From Actinomycetes bacterium (GTDB taxonomy: Bacteria > Actinomycetota > Actinomycetes > Actinomycetales > Cellulomonadaceae): a stretch of 5,281 bases of DNA. This document shows positions 5,223 through 5,281 of the stretch, in pieces. How positions within the stretch are numbered: the first letter of the stretch is position 1; every line of letters starts with the position of its first letter. The position numbers and the translations under genes were made by a program. The stretch covers positions 1-5,281 of the forward strand of contig JAFAEH010000014.1 of the NCBI GenBank assembly GCA_023424135.1, given 5' to 3'. Below the pieces are notes generated by a model that saw only the letters and a list, made by a program, of their open reading frames with translations, made no database searches and was not told where the DNA came from.

Positions 5223-5281
5223 CATCACCACCCCCACCCACCCCACCCACCCGCCGCGCACCGGGGGTTTGGGGGGGGGGG
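5223..5281. other. C-rich then G-rich tail at the window end
   Basis: After the membrane-protein stop, 5231-5252 is five C runs separated by single A bases; read on the minus strand it is a G-quadruplex pattern with one-base loops. It is followed by five G (5263-5267), TTT and eleven G (5271-5281) to the window end. No gene or clear T-tailed terminator is seen. The C-tract/G-tract layout resembles the one around the hairpin at 2411-2472. The final homopolymer may be a sequencing or assembly artefact. Confidence 0.5.

Overview
The window is very GC-rich, with G or C in nearly every third codon position. Its protein families (an HPK7-type sensor kinase with a LuxR-type regulator, and a luciferase-like oxidoreductase next to a trehalose-synthase-like GH13 enzyme) are typical of high-GC Actinomycetota. 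A Cellulomonas-like actinobacterium is my best guess, from pattern recognition only. The first gene is cut by the left edge, and the right edge ends in an 11-G run. The window therefore looks like a piece of a draft assembly.

Layout, left to right. (1) Positions 1-2307, minus strand: a two-gene operon. A luciferase-like monooxygenase (LLM) family flavin/F420-type oxidoreductase is translated first and overlaps by 4 bases (ATGA) a GH13 trehalose-synthase-like enzyme that runs off the left edge. (2) Positions 2308-2509: a 202-base intergenic stretch holding a 62-base hairpin, flanked by a C-rich tract on its left and a G-rich tract on its right. It is probably the transcription end of the next operon plus the leader of the LLM gene. 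(3) Positions 2510-4483, minus strand: a two-component system. A six-pass membrane histidine kinase is followed after 3 bases by a NarL/FixJ-type response regulator. (4) Positions 4484-4601: a divergent control region with three short palindromes in a row. (5) Positions 4602-5222, plus strand: a small multi-pass membrane protein of unknown function. (6) Positions 5223-5281: a C-rich then G-rich tail.

How the parts may work together. The kinase and regulator form a complete signalling pair, and the divergent membrane protein shares their control region, so it is a candidate target or accessory. The LLM enzyme and GH13 enzyme are translationally coupled. The LLM protein keeps the three residues (H38, W42, E105) that line up with the active-site residues of F420-dependent glucose-6-phosphate dehydrogenase. 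This makes a joint role in sugar chemistry plausible, and it is the most interesting lead in the window. No RNA genes, CRISPR arrays, insertion sequences or phage genes were seen.
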